Shown here one piece after another: positions 16,298-29,090 of a stretch of 64,000 bases of DNA. Source of the stretch: DATARH01 sp035534535 (GTDB taxonomy: Bacteria > Pseudomonadota > Alphaproteobacteria > ATCC43930 > CGMCC-115725); NCBI GenBank assembly GCA_035534535.1, contig DATLRS010000007.1:1-64000 (forward strand). Reading direction: 5' to 3'. The notes under the pieces were generated by a model. That model was not told where the DNA came from and did no database searches. It saw only the letters and a program-made list of their open reading frames with translations. Each line of letters starts with the position of its first letter. Positions within the stretch are counted from its first letter, which is position 1. A program made the position numbers and the translations under genes.

Positions 16298-18970
16298 ATG
16301 GTCAAGCTTGTTCGCTTTTTCTTTGTCTCTACGGTGCTGGTGGCGCTCGCCGGCGGCGTCTTCGCCGGGCTGACGATCTGGTATTTCGGTCGCGACCTGC
16401 CCGACTACCAGGCGCTCGCGTATTACCAGCCGCCGATCACGACGCGCGTGCAAGCAGGCGACGGCCGGCTGCTCGCCGAATATGCCACCGAGCGCCGGGT
16501 GTTTGTCCCGATCGCGGCGATCCCGAAGCGCGTCATCCGGGCGTTCATCTCGGCCGAGGACAAGAATTTTTACAGCCATCACGGCGTCGATCCGATGTCG
16601 ATCCTGCGGGCCGCGGTGACCGATATCGGCCGCTGGCGCAGCAACCGCCGCCCGATCGGCGCGTCGACGATCACCCAGCAGGTCGCCAAGAACATGCTGC
16701 TGTCGAACGAATTGTCGATCAGCCGCAAGATCAAGGAGATCCTGCTCGCCACCCGGATCGACGAGGCGCTGCCGAAGGACCGCATCCTCGAGCTTTACCT
16801 CAACGAGATCTATCTCGGCTCGGGGGCGTACGGGGTGGCGGCGGCGGCGATGACCTATTTCGACAAGTCGCTCGATCAGCTGAGCCTCGGCGAGGCGGCG
16901 TTTCTCGGCGGCCTGCCGAAGGCCCCCAACAACTACAACCCGGTACGCTTCCCGCAGGCGGCCAAGGCGCGCCGCGACTGGGTGCTCGACCGCATGGCAG
17001 AAGACGGCTACGCGAGCCCCGCAGAGGTCGCAGCGGCCAGGGCCGAGCCGCTGGTGACGCACCACCGCGAGGAGGCCGAGACCGTCAACGCGCCCTATTT
17101 CGCCGAGGAAGTGCGGCGCGAATTGCTGGCCCGCTATGGCGAGAAGATGCTCTACGAGGGCGGGCTATCGGTGCGCACCAGCCTCGATCCGGCGATGCAG
17201 GCGGCCGCCGACAAGACGCTGCGCGACGGGCTCATCGCCTATGACCGCGGCCATGGCGGCTGGCGCGGCGCCGTCGGGCATATCGATCCCGGCGCCGGCT
17301 GGCCGCACCGGCTCGCCGAGCAACCGCTGCCGGCCGGCGCCGATGCGGTCGGCTGGCGGCTCGCGGTGGTGCTGCACACCGAAAGTGACGGCGCGAGGAT
17401 CGGCCTGAAGGGCGGCGAGACCGGCAGGATCCCGTTTGCCGAAATGCGCTGGGCGCGGCCGCTGCGCGCCAACGGCACGCGCGGCCCCGCGCCGCGCCGC
17501 GCCGCCGACGTGGTCAAGCCGGGCGACCTCGTGCTGGTCGAACGGCTGGCGGCCCATACCGGCAAGCAAGAGGCGCGGCATGGCAGGGCACCGGCGCCAG
17601 CGGTCGTGCCGGCCGATCTGTTCAACCTGTGCCAGATCCCCGATGTTTCCGGCGCGCTCGTTGCGATCGACCCGCATACCGGGCGGGTGCTGGCGATGAC
17701 CGGCGGCTTCAGCTACGAATTGAGCCAGTTCGACCGCGCCACCCAGGCGAAGCGGCAGGAGGGATCGTCGATCAAGCCGTTCGTCTATCTGACGGCGCTG
17801 GAGCACGGCTTCACCCCGTCGACCCTGATCCTCGACGCGCCGATCGCGCTCAGTCAGGGTCCGGGGCTGCCGTTGTGGCGGCCGCACAATTACGAGGACC
17901 GCTATCTCGGACCGACGACGATGCTGGTCGGCCTCGAACATTCGATCAACGTCATGGCGGCGCGCACCGCGGCGATCATCGGCCTGGATGCGTTCGGCAA
18001 TACGGTCGAGAAATTCGGCATCATGGACCACATGCCGCACGAGTACTCGATGTCGCTGGGCGCCGGCGAAACCACGCCCATGCGTCTGACTGCCGCCTAT
18101 GCAATGCTGGTCAACGGCGGCAAGCGCATCACCCCGAGCCTCATCGACCGGGTGCAGGACCGCAACGGCAAGACGATCTACCGCGCCGACAACCGGCCGT
18201 GCGAGGGTTGCCGCGACGTCGAATGGCAGCACCAGAAAGTGCCGGTGATTCCCGATACGCGCGAGCAGATCGCCGACCCGGCCTCGGCCTTTCAGGTCGT
18301 CCAGATGATGGAAGGGGTCGTGCAGCGCGGCACCGGCCGCGCGGTGGCGGCCGTGGGCCGGCCGATCGCCGGCAAGACCGGCACAAGCAGCGATTGGGCG
18401 GACGCCTGGTTCGAGGGCTTCACCCCCGATCTCGCTGCCGGCGTGTTCGTCGGCTACGACGAACGGGTGTCGCTCGGCAACGGCGAACAGGCCGCCGTCG
18501 TGGCGGCGCCGATCTTTCGCGATTTCATGATCGCCGCGTTGCGGGATCGGCCGGCGACCGAGTTCCGCATTCCGCCCGGGGTGCAGCTCTACCGCGTCAG
18601 CCCGACGACCGGCCTGCCGCCGGGGCGCGGCGGGCCGGCGATCTGGCAAGCGTTCAAGACCGGCACCAACCCGACCACCAACCGCGATCTCGGGCTCCAG
18701 CGGTCGCCGAGCGGCCCGGCGACCGCGCCAGAAGCGACAACCGACGCGAACACAATTGACGCTGGAACGACAGACGCGGACACATCCGACGCGAGCGCAC
18801 CCGATGCCGCGACATCCGATGCCGTGACACCCGATGCCGCGACACCCGATGCGACACTTGACGCGACACTCGACTCGCCAACAACCGATGCCGCGACACC
18901 CGCCGCGGCGCCGCCGGCCACGCCGCCGGCCGGGGCGACCCCGGCGAGCGGCACCGGCGGGCTCTATTGA
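16298..18970 (+). CDS. mrcA: penicillin-binding protein 1A (class A PBP)
   Basis: An 890-residue bifunctional cell-wall synthase. A cytoplasmic start and TM helix (about 5-30) lead to a GT51 glycosyltransferase domain with ISAEDKNFYSHHG (general base E87) and GASTITQQVAKN. An OB-like insertion (about 330-440) and a transpeptidase domain follow, with nucleophile S490 in GSSIKPF, the SxN-like EHSINVMAAR and KTGTS at 693-697. The last 85 residues are a Thr/Asp/Ala/Pro repeat tail. It polymerises and cross-links peptidoglycan in the periplasm. It is upstream of prfB, as in other alphaproteobacteria. Confidence 0.95.
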   Translation: MVKLVRFFFVSTVLVALAGGVFAGLTIWYFGRDLPDYQALAYYQPPITTRVQAGDGRLLAEYATERRVFVPIAAIPKRVIRAFISAEDKNFYSHHGVDPMSILRAAVTDIGRWRSNRRPIGASTITQQVAKNMLLSNELSISRKIKEILLATRIDEALPKDRILELYLNEIYLGSGAYGVAAAAMTYFDKSLDQLSLGEAAFLGGLPKAPNNYNPVRFPQAAKARRDWVLDRMAEDGYASPAEVAAARAEPLVTHHREEAETVNAPYFAEEVRRELLARYGEKMLYEGGLSVRTSLDPAMQAAADKTLRDGLIAYDRGHGGWRGAVGHIDPGAGWPHRLAEQPLPAGADAVGWRLAVVLHTESDGARIGLKGGETGRIPFAEMRWARPLRANGTRGPAPRRAADVVKPGDLVLVERLAAHTGKQEARHGRAPAPAVVPADLFNLCQIPDVSGALVAIDPHTGRVLAMTGGFSYELSQFDRATQAKRQEGSSIKPFVYLTALEHGFTPSTLILDAPIALSQGPGLPLWRPHNYEDRYLGPTTMLVGLEHSINVMAARTAAIIGLDAFGNTVEKFGIMDHMPHEYSMSLGAGETTPMRLTAAYAMLVNGGKRITPSLIDRVQDRNGKTIYRADNRPCEGCRDVEWQHQKVPVIPDTREQIADPASAFQVVQMMEGVVQRGTGRAVAAVGRPIAGKTGTSSDWADAWFEGFTPDLAAGVFVGYDERVSLGNGEQAAVVAAPIFRDFMIAALRDRPATEFRIPPGVQLYRVSPTTGLPPGRGGPAIWQAFKTGTNPTTNRDLGLQRSPSGPATAPEATTDANTIDAGTTDADTSDASAPDAATSDAVTPDAATPDATLDATLDSPTTDAATPAAAPPATPPAGATPASGTGGLY

Positions 18971-19001
18971 TTTTGAGGCCCTAACGAAACGGGGATGACC
19001 C

Positions 19002-20127
19002 ATGCGCGCCGAAACACAGGCAGTCGTCGACGACATCAGAAAGTCGTTGGCGCTGCTGAGGAGGCATCTTTGACTGGGAGGCCGCCAACCGGCGCCTCGC
19101 CGAGCTGAACGCCAAGGCGGAAGATCCCAAGCTGTGGGACGATCCCGCCGCGGCCCAGGCGGTGCTGCGCGAACGCACCCGCCTCGAGCGGGCAATCGAC
19201 AGCTACCGCCGGATCGAACGCGAGGTCGACGAAGCGGTCGAGCTGATCGGCCTGGGCGACGCCGACGGCGACACCGCGATCGTCGCCGAAGCGGAGGCGG
19301 GTCTCGCGGCGCTGCGCCAGGAAGCGCAGCGGCGCGAGGTCGAGAGCCTCCTATCGGGCGAAGCCGACGGCAATGACTGCTATCTCGAAGTCCACGCCGG
19401 CGCCGGCGGCACCGAGGCGCAGGACTGGGCCGAGATGCTGTTGCGCATGTATGTCCGCTGGGCCGAGGATCACGGCTGCAAGGTCGAGTGGATCGAGGAG
19501 AGCGCCGGCGAAGAGGCCGGCCTCAAATCGGCGACGGTGCGGATCAGCGGCCCCGACGCCTATGGCTGGCTGAAGACCGAGAGCGGGGTGCATCGCCTGG
19601 TGCGCATCTCGCCGTTCGATTCCGCCGCGCGGCGCCACACCAGCTTCGCCTCGGCGTGGGTCTATCCGGTGGTCGACGAAAAGATCGAGGTCGAGATCAA
19701 CGACAAGGATCTGCGCATCGACACCTATCGTTCCTCGGGGGCCGGCGGGCAGCACGTCAACAAGACCGACAGCGCGGTTCGCATCACCCACCTGCCGACC
19801 AACATCGTCGTGCAATGCCAGAGCGAGCGCTCGCAGCACCAGAACCGGGCGCACGCCTTCGCGATGCTGCGCGCCCGGCTTTACGAGCTCGAATTGCAGA
19901 AGCGCGAGGATGCGACCGCGGCGATGAATGCCACCAAGACCGATATCGGCTGGGGCCACCAGATCCGCTCCTACGTGTTGCAGCCCTACCAGATGGTCAA
20001 GGATTTGCGCACCGGGGTCGAAACCGGCAATCCCGCTTCCGTGCTCGACGGCGATATCGATCGCTTTCTCGCCGCCGCGCTGGCGCAGCGCATCGCGGGC
20101 GCCGACGCAATCACCAGCACGGGCTAA
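19002..20127 (+). CDS. prfB: peptide chain release factor 2, programmed +1 frameshift
   Basis: The frame opens at ATG 19002 and runs 23 codons to CTT TGA (19068-19073). Ribosomes shift +1 at CTT, so 19071 is skipped and GAC at 19072 continues to 20127, giving 374 residues. All parts of the classic RF2 signal are present: a CTTTGAC slip site and an anti-SD-complementary GAGGAGG just upstream (19059-19065). The peptidyl-hydrolysis motif GGQ is at 248-250 (SSGAGGQHVNKT). RF2 releases proteins at UGA and UAA, and the frameshift autoregulates its level. A simple ORF call would begin falsely at 19162. Confidence 0.95.
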
Positions 20128-20174
20128 CCGGCCAAGGGGCGGGTATGGCGGGGGGCGAGGCAGACTGCGTGAAA

Positions 20175-20339
20175 ATGCCACGGAGTGCCAAAAAACCGCG
20201 TGACCCGGTGAGACGATTTGCGTACTATCGCAGCACAAGCAAATCGACAGGGCGTAGAAAGCTAGGCCCGAGTTTAGGGAGGTTCGCGAGTGCCGGCCGA
20301 AAACGGCAGTTTTCGGCGGTAAAGAAATCGCAAGAATGA
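20175..20339 (+). CDS. possible 54-residue basic peptide (uncertain)
   Basis: An ATG frame downstream of prfB encodes a Lys/Arg/Ser-rich peptide (starts MPRSAKKPRDPVRRF, ends SAVKKSQE) and stops four bases before a strong terminator hairpin. The ribosome binding site is poor, and the codons include AGA, CTA, TTA and AGG, which neighbouring genes avoid. This may be chance within a structured RNA. Listed only because position and composition are striking. Confidence 0.2.
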   Translation: MPRSAKKPRDPVRRFAYYRSTSKSTGRRKLGPSLGRFASAGRKRQFSAVKKSQE

Positions 20340-20370
20340 GCTGGCAGGGCATACGCCCTGCCTTCTTTTT
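20235..20370 (+). ncRNA. candidate small RNA between prfB and the GH15 gene
   Basis: A possible promoter (GTGACC at 20200-20205, 17-base spacer, TACTAT at 20223-20228) is followed by a 9-bp perfect hairpin GCCGAAAAC-GGCA-GTTTTCGGC (20296-20317) and an intrinsic terminator (20343-20370). Together they would give a structured transcript of about 136 nt. Base composition is lower in GC than the flanking genes. It is not a family I recognise (not 4.5S, 6S, tmRNA or RNase P). It could instead be the 3' UTR of prfB. Confidence 0.3.
20343..20370 (+). terminator. intrinsic terminator downstream of prfB
   Basis: A perfect 8-bp stem GGCAGGGC-ATAC-GCCCTGCC is followed by TTCTTTTT. This is the clearest rho-independent terminator on the plus strand and closes either the prfB mRNA or the candidate small RNA. 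Confidence 0.88.
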
Positions 20371-20464
20371 GGGCACCCGGCACCGGCCATGACCGGCGGA
20401 CAGCGCTACGCCGCAGCCGGACCGCCTGCATCACGCCCGCTGCAAACGGATTCCTGGATTCCTG

Positions 20465-22300
20465 ATGAGCGCTCCAATCGAGGATTACGGTATCATCGGC
20501 AATGCCCACACTGCCGCGCTGGTGTCGCGCGGCGGCTCGATCGACTGGCTGTGCCTGCCGCGCTTTGATTCGGAGTCGGTGTTTGCGGCGTTGCTTGGCG
20601 ACGCCGGCAACGGCCGCTGGCTGCTGGCGCCGCAGGGCCCGATCGAGAGCTCCTCGCGCTGCTATCGCGGCGAGACCGGTATCCTGGAGACGCGGTTCGA
20701 GACCGCGGAGGGCGCCGTCACGGTCATCGACTTCATGCCGCTGGCGGAAGAGGGCGAGAATCAGGTCGATCTGATCCGGTTGGTGCGCGGCGAGCGCGGC
20801 TGCGTCACGATGCTTACCGAGATCATCTTGCGCTTCGATTACGGCCGCGGCGTCCCGTGGGTGCGGCAGCATTTCGGCGGCCCGGTGGCGATCGCCGGGC
20901 CCAACGCGGTTCAGTTCATCGCGCCGGTGGCATTGCGCGGTACCTCCGAGATGACGACGGTCGGCGAATTCACCGTCAGCGCCGGCGAGACGGTGCCGTT
21001 TACGATGAGCTGGTATCCCTCGCACCACAAAGGCTTCCGCTATCGCGACCCGGAGGAGATTTTGCGGGCGACCGAGACCCGGTGGCACGATTGGTCGAGC
21101 CAGTGTTCCCTGCGCGGGCGCTGGCGCGACGCCGTCATCCGCTCGCTGATCACCCTGAAGATGCTGACCTATCAGCCGACCGGCGGGATCGTCGCGGCGG
21201 CCACGACCTCATTGCCGGAGTGGCTCGGCGGGGTGCGCAACTGGGACTATCGGTTCTGCTGGATCCGCGACGCGACCCTGACGCTCTATGCGCTGCTGAC
21301 CGCGGGCTACCGCGGCGAGGCGCGGGCCTGGCGGGAATGGCTGCTGCGCGCCGCGGCCGGCCATCCCTCCGAGATGCAGATCATGTACGGCCTGGCCGGC
21401 GAGCGCCGCCTGAGCGAATACGAGATCCCGTGGCTCGCCGGCTACGCCGACAGTCGCCCGGTGCGTATCGGCAATGCCGCGCACGAACAGCTGCAGCTCG
21501 ACGTCTATGGCGAGCTGATGGATGCGCTGTACGCCTGTCACCGCTACGGCCTCGAAAGCAGCCCCTTTGCCTGGGACCTGCAGACGAAGCTGCTGGAGTA
21601 TCTGGAGACGATCTGGGAGCAGCCGGACCAGGGCATCTGGGAGGTGCGCGGCGAACCGCGCCACTTCACTTTTTCCAAGGTCATGTGCTGGGTCGCCTTT
21701 GACCGCGGCGTCAAATCGATCGAGCAGTTCGGCCTCGAAGGACCACGCGCGCATTGGGACGAGGTGCGGCAAAAAATCGCGGAGCAGGTCCTCGAGAACG
21801 CCTATGATCCCAAGCGCAACACCCTCGTCCAATATTATGGCGCGCCCGATCTCGATGCCTCGCTGCTGCTGATCCCGCAGCTCGGCTTTCTGCCGCTCGA
21901 CGACCCGCGGATCCGCGGTACGATCGCGGCGGTCGAGCGCGAACTGGTGCGCGACGGGTTGGTCTACCGTTATCCGACGCAGCCTGAGACGGACGGGCTG
22001 CCGGCCGGCGAAGGCGCGTTTCTGCCGTGCAGTTTCTGGCTGGCCAACAGCATGGCCTTGACCGGCCGGCGCGACGAGGCGGTCGCGTTATTCGAACGGC
22101 TGCTCGTGCTCGGTAACGATCTCGGCCTGATGGCCGAGGAATACGACCCGCAGGAGCGTCGCCTGCTCGGCAATTTCCCGCAGGCCTTCTCGCACACCGG
22201 AATCATCAACACGGCCGCGCATCTGGCCGAACTCGACAGCGCTTCGGTCGCCCGCGGCGCCGGCCATCGGCGGCGCACGCCCAGGCAGCCCGCCCGGTAG
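20465..22300 (+). CDS. glycoside hydrolase family 15 protein (glucoamylase/trehalase-like)
   Basis: A 611-residue cytosolic protein. The N-terminal beta-sandwich starts with IEDYGIIGNAHTAALVSRGG and DWLCLPRFDS. It precedes an alpha/alpha toroid with the signature VRNWDYRFCWIRDATLTLYAL, residues of the GH15 active-site cleft. The late EEYDPQERRLLGNFPQAFSH segment is typical. Relatives hydrolyse alpha-glucosidic bonds, and some act as trehalases. There is no signal peptide, so an intracellular storage sugar is likely. It stands alone between the prfB terminator and dnaE, and the ribosome binding site is weak. Confidence 0.9.
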   Translation: MSAPIEDYGIIGNAHTAALVSRGGSIDWLCLPRFDSESVFAALLGDAGNGRWLLAPQGPIESSSRCYRGETGILETRFETAEGAVTVIDFMPLAEEGENQVDLIRLVRGERGCVTMLTEIILRFDYGRGVPWVRQHFGGPVAIAGPNAVQFIAPVALRGTSEMTTVGEFTVSAGETVPFTMSWYPSHHKGFRYRDPEEILRATETRWHDWSSQCSLRGRWRDAVIRSLITLKMLTYQPTGGIVAAATTSLPEWLGGVRNWDYRFCWIRDATLTLYALLTAGYRGEARAWREWLLRAAAGHPSEMQIMYGLAGERRLSEYEIPWLAGYADSRPVRIGNAAHEQLQLDVYGELMDALYACHRYGLESSPFAWDLQTKLLEYLETIWEQPDQGIWEVRGEPRHFTFSKVMCWVAFDRGVKSIEQFGLEGPRAHWDEVRQKIAEQVLENAYDPKRNTLVQYYGAPDLDASLLLIPQLGFLPLDDPRIRGTIAAVERELVRDGLVYRYPTQPETDGLPAGEGAFLPCSFWLANSMALTGRRDEAVALFERLLVLGNDLGLMAEEYDPQERRLLGNFPQAFSHTGIINTAAHLAELDSASVARGAGHRRRTPRQPAR

Positions 22301-22455
22301 CAGCCGCCAGCCCCGGCGAATCCAGCCCCGGCGAATCGATTGCCGCTGGCGATCGCCCATGGCATCGCCGTCGCGCCTGCATCAGGCCGGTTTCGGCGCC
22401 CGCAACGGCAAGGCTGTCATCAGCCGGGCGGCGTGCCATTCTGGCTCCAGAACCA

Positions 22456-25947
<3,492 letters not shown>

Positions 25948-25954
25948 AAGATGT

Positions 25955-27367
25955 TCAGCCGAGGGTCGCGAGCGCCGGGCGCTGTGCGGTCCAGCCGGCC
26001 GCCTGCTCGTAGGCGTGGCCGACCCGTAGCACGCTCGCCTCGTCGAAGGCGCGGCCGACGAACTGCGCCGCCAATGGCAGGCCGTTCGCCGCAAAGCCGC
26101 AGGGCTGCGCCATTGCCGGGTGGCCGGTGACGTTGAACACCGAGCTGATCGGCTGCTGCTTGCGCCACGGGCCGTCGTCGGTCTCTTCCAGTAAGGGCGC
26201 CGGGCCGGGGATGACCGCGCTCAGCAGCACATCGCACTCTTCCAACAGGGCGTCGACCCGGGCCGTCAGGATGCGGCGCAGCCGCTGCGCCTGGACATAC
26301 TGTGCCGCCGTGATGAACCCGCCGAGCATCAGCCGCTCGCGCGTGACGCGGGCGTAAAGCTCGGGGCGCTTGCGCAGATCGTCCTGGTGGATGGCAAACG
26401 ATTCGCTGTGCGAGATCGTGCGGCAGACCGCCTGGAAATGGTCGTTGGGCGGCAGCCGGACCTCGATCACCGCGGCGCCGAGTTTCGCCAGAACCTGCGC
26501 CGCAACGTCGAGCGCCGCCCGCTGCTCGCTGCCGACGCCGGCATCATCGTTGAACGCGCGGGCATAGCCGATGCGCAGGCCGCCGATGCCCCGGCGCAGC
26601 GCGGCGCGGTAATCGGGCACCGGCAGATCGGCCGAGCCGGGATCGCGCGGGTCGTAACCGGCCAGCGCCTGCAAGGCCAACGCCGCGTCCTCGACGGTCC
26701 AGGTCAGCGGGCCGCAGGTGTCGAGGCTGTAGCACAGCGGCACGACGCCGCGCCGGCTGACCCGCCCGTAGGTCGGCTTCAGCCCGACCGTGCCGCAATA
26801 GGCCGCCGGCAGGCGGATCGAGCCGCCGGTGTCGGAACCCATCGCCAACGGCAGCACCCCGGCCGCCACCGCGGCAGCCGAGCCCGAGCTCGACCCGCCG
26901 GTGAAATGCGCCGTGTTCCACGGGTTGCGGGCCGGCGGAAACGGGAGGTCGAAGGCCGGGCCGCCGGTGGCGAATTCATGCGTCGCGAGCTTGCCGATCA
27001 ACACCATGCCGGCGGCTTCGAGCCGCGCCGTGGTCGCCGCATCGGCCGCGGCGACATTGTCGAGCAACAGGCGCGAATGCGCCGTCGTGCGCAGCCCGGC
27101 GGCGTCGTAGATGTCCTTCAGCCCATAGGGAATGCCGTGCAGCGGGCCGCGCCGCCGCCCGCCGGCGATCTCCGCCGCGGCCCGTCGCGCCGCTGCGCGG
27201 GCCCGCTCGGCGGTGATCTCGATGAACGCGGCGAGCCGGTCGTTGAGCGCCGCTGCGCGGGCCAGCGCCGCCTCGGTCAGCGCCACCGGCGACAACTCGC
27301 CGGCGGCGATCCGATGGCTCGCCTCGGCGATGGTCGGCAGCGGCGCACCGGGATCGATTGCGCTCAT
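25955..27367 (-). CDS. amidase-signature enzyme (GatA/AtzE-like)
   Basis: A 470-residue amidase-signature hydrolase. The catalytic lysine is K84 (GIPYGLKDIYDA), the cis-serine lies in GGSSSGSAAAVAAG (159-163) and the acyl-forming serine is S183 in SDTGGSIRLPA. The family hydrolyses amides through a Ser-cisSer-Lys triad. Its start overlaps the stop of an upstream 64-residue gene as ATGA (27364-27367), the arrangement expected of two-subunit amidases such as AtzE/AtzG or GatA/GatC. No gatB is nearby, so this is more likely a catabolic amidase than the tRNA amidotransferase. Convergent with dnaE. Confidence 0.9.
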   Translation of the reverse strand: MSAIDPGAPLPTIAEASHRIAAGELSPVALTEAALARAAALNDRLAAFIEITAERARAAARRAAAEIAGGRRRGPLHGIPYGLKDIYDAAGLRTTAHSRLLLDNVAAADAATTARLEAAGMVLIGKLATHEFATGGPAFDLPFPPARNPWNTAHFTGGSSSGSAAAVAAGVLPLAMGSDTGGSIRLPAAYCGTVGLKPTYGRVSRRGVVPLCYSLDTCGPLTWTVEDAALALQALAGYDPRDPGSADLPVPDYRAALRRGIGGLRIGYARAFNDDAGVGSEQRAALDVAAQVLAKLGAAVIEVRLPPNDHFQAVCRTISHSESFAIHQDDLRKRPELYARVTRERLMLGGFITAAQYVQAQRLRRILTARVDALLEECDVLLSAVIPGPAPLLEETDDGPWRKQQPISSVFNVTGHPAMAQPCGFAANGLPLAAQFVGRAFDEASVLRVGHAYEQAAGWTAQRPALATLG

Positions 27368-27558
27368 GTCGGCCGCCGCGGCGCCAGATCGGGCAGCACG
27401 GCCGGCTCGTCGGCGTAGTTTAGCGGGTCGTCGAACACGCGCAGCAGCGCCTGCAGGCCCAGATACGCCTCGCGCATCGCCGCCCGGCGCTCGGGCGCGA
27501 TCGCAAGGCCGGCGCGCCGCACCGCGGCGGCGAATTCATCCTCGGGCTCGGTCGGCAT
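27364..27558 (-). CDS. small subunit-like protein of a two-component amidase (AtzG/GatC-like)
   Basis: A 64-residue, mostly helical protein (EDEFAAAVRRAGLAIAPERR then MREAYLGLQALLRVFDDP). It resembles in size, layout and position the AtzG-like (DUF4089-type) partners that wrap around AtzE amidases, themselves GatC relatives. It overlaps the amidase by four bases, so translation is coupled. The family assignment is inference from size, helical pattern and context. Its probable role is to stabilise the amidase or complete its active site. Confidence 0.7.
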   Translation of the reverse strand: MPTEPEDEFAAAVRRAGLAIAPERRAAMREAYLGLQALLRVFDDPLNYADEPAVLPDLAPRRPT

Positions 27559-27735
27559 CGCGGTTCCCCTCGCCAGGTCGGGAGCCCGCGATCCTGCGCC
27601 AATCCGGGCGGCGGCTCAACCGGCCGCGCGTCGCCCGGCCCGAAATCGCTTGCCGGGACCGGGCGCAATCGCCGACCATCACGCGACGCGGGCCGCGGCC
27701 CCTTTCATCGCCCCTTTCAGCGCAAGGCATGCGAC

Positions 27736-28914
27736 ATGAGCGAACCCTATCTGAAAAGCGGCATCTTCCTGGCGCCGTTTCACAACCACGATGAAAACCC
27801 GACCCTGTCGATCGAGCGCGATCTCGAGCTCTTGGAGCATCTCGACCGGCTGAATTATCACGAGGCGTGGATCGGCGAGCATCATTCGGGCGGTTTCGAA
27901 TTGATCGCCTGCCCGGAGATGTTCATCGCCGCGGCGGCGCAGCGCACCCGCCACATCCGCCTCGGCACCGGGGTCGTCTCGCTGCCCTACCACAACCCGT
28001 TCATGGTGGCCGACCGGATGGTCCAGCTCGATCACATGACGCGCGGCCGGGCGATGTTCGGCGTCGGTCCCGGCGCCCTCGTCCACGACGCCTTGAAGAT
28101 CGGCGTCGATCCCTTGAAGCAGCGCCAGATGATGAATGAGGCGTTTGACGTCATCGTGCCGCTGTTGCGCGGCGAGACGGTGAGCGCCAAGACCGACTGG
28201 TTCGAACTGGTCGAGGCGCAATTGCAGTTGCGCTCCTATACCAGGCCGACCATGGAGCTGGCGGTCGCGGCGGCGCGCTCGCCGTCGGGCTCGCTGTTGT
28301 CCGGCAAATACGGCGTCGGCATGCTGTCGATCGGCGGCACCAGCGCGATGGCGATGGAGCGCCACACCGAGAACTGGGGCCTCTACGAGGCGACGGCGCG
28401 CGCCAACGGCCATGTCCCCGACCGCAAGAACTGGCGCGTCGTCGGCATGTTCCACATCGCCGAGACCCGCGAGGAGGCGCGCCGCAACGTGCGCTTCGGG
28501 GTGCAGTCTTTCGCCAATTATTTCCGCGATGTGGCGACCTTCCCGATCATCCCGGCCGATGTTGCCGACCCCTGCGAATGGCTGATCGAAACGGGCACCG
28601 CGTGCATCGGTACGCCCGACGACGCGATCGCCTATATCGAGCGGCTGATGGCCGGTTCCGGCGGTTTTGGGGTGATCTGCGAGCTGGCCCAGAACTGGGC
28701 GGACTGGGATCAGACCAAGCGCCATTACGAGCTGATGGCGCGCTTTGTGCATCCGCATTTCCAGCAAAGCCGGGAACTATTGCGCGGCAGCTACGATTTT
28801 GCGACCAGCCATCACGTCGATTTTACCGGCAAGGCGAGCGCGGCCATCCAGGCGGAGATCGACAAGCACACCGCCCGGCAGGCCGGTGAGGAGAAGAAGG
28901 CGGCAGCGGAATGA
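27736..28914 (+). CDS. LLM-class flavin-dependent oxidoreductase
   Basis: A 392-residue bacterial luciferase-like monooxygenase. The TIM-barrel text includes YHEAWIGEHHSGGFELIACP, RHIRLGTGVVSLPYHNPFMVADRMVQLDHMTRGR (signature of the family) and FGVGPGALVHDALKIG. The C-terminal 90 residues extend beyond the minimal fold, as in limonene- or alkane-type members. It uses FMNH2 and O2 from a separate reductase, which is not seen nearby. The substrate is unknown. It is divergent from the amidase operon across about 180 bases. Confidence 0.9.
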   Translation: MSEPYLKSGIFLAPFHNHDENPTLSIERDLELLEHLDRLNYHEAWIGEHHSGGFELIACPEMFIAAAAQRTRHIRLGTGVVSLPYHNPFMVADRMVQLDHMTRGRAMFGVGPGALVHDALKIGVDPLKQRQMMNEAFDVIVPLLRGETVSAKTDWFELVEAQLQLRSYTRPTMELAVAAARSPSGSLLSGKYGVGMLSIGGTSAMAMERHTENWGLYEATARANGHVPDRKNWRVVGMFHIAETREEARRNVRFGVQSFANYFRDVATFPIIPADVADPCEWLIETGTACIGTPDDAIAYIERLMAGSGGFGVICELAQNWADWDQTKRHYELMARFVHPHFQQSRELLRGSYDFATSHHVDFTGKASAAIQAEIDKHTARQAGEEKKAAAE

Positions 28915-28958
28915 AACCGCAACCACCAGCCCGCGGGATCCGATCGAACCTGCCCAGA

Positions 28959-28998
28959 TTGACAGAAACATCGGAGATTGCTGATACCTAGTCCTAGG
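28959..28998 (+). promoter_or_regulatory. promoter and palindromic operator of the SLATT-like gene
   Basis: TTGACA (28959-28964), a 17-base spacer and TGATAC (28982-28987) form the best sigma70-like promoter in the window. The perfect palindrome CCTAG-TC-CTAGG (28987-28998) starts at the last -10 base and covers the expected transcription start, the position of a repressor operator. Confidence 0.65.
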
Positions 28999-29090
28999 CT
29001 CGCATAGACCCCATTTGAGTCGTGATGGGGCGTTGACTACGATCTGCGCTCCACAGAAGGGGCGGGGGACGACATGCACGAGGTGTTGCC

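Noticed and set aside
17165..19195. A 676-codon minus-strand frame opposite mrcA and the prfB start
   Set aside because: PBP1A transpeptidase motifs and the prfB frameshift signal are on the plus strand; the antisense protein is low-complexity.
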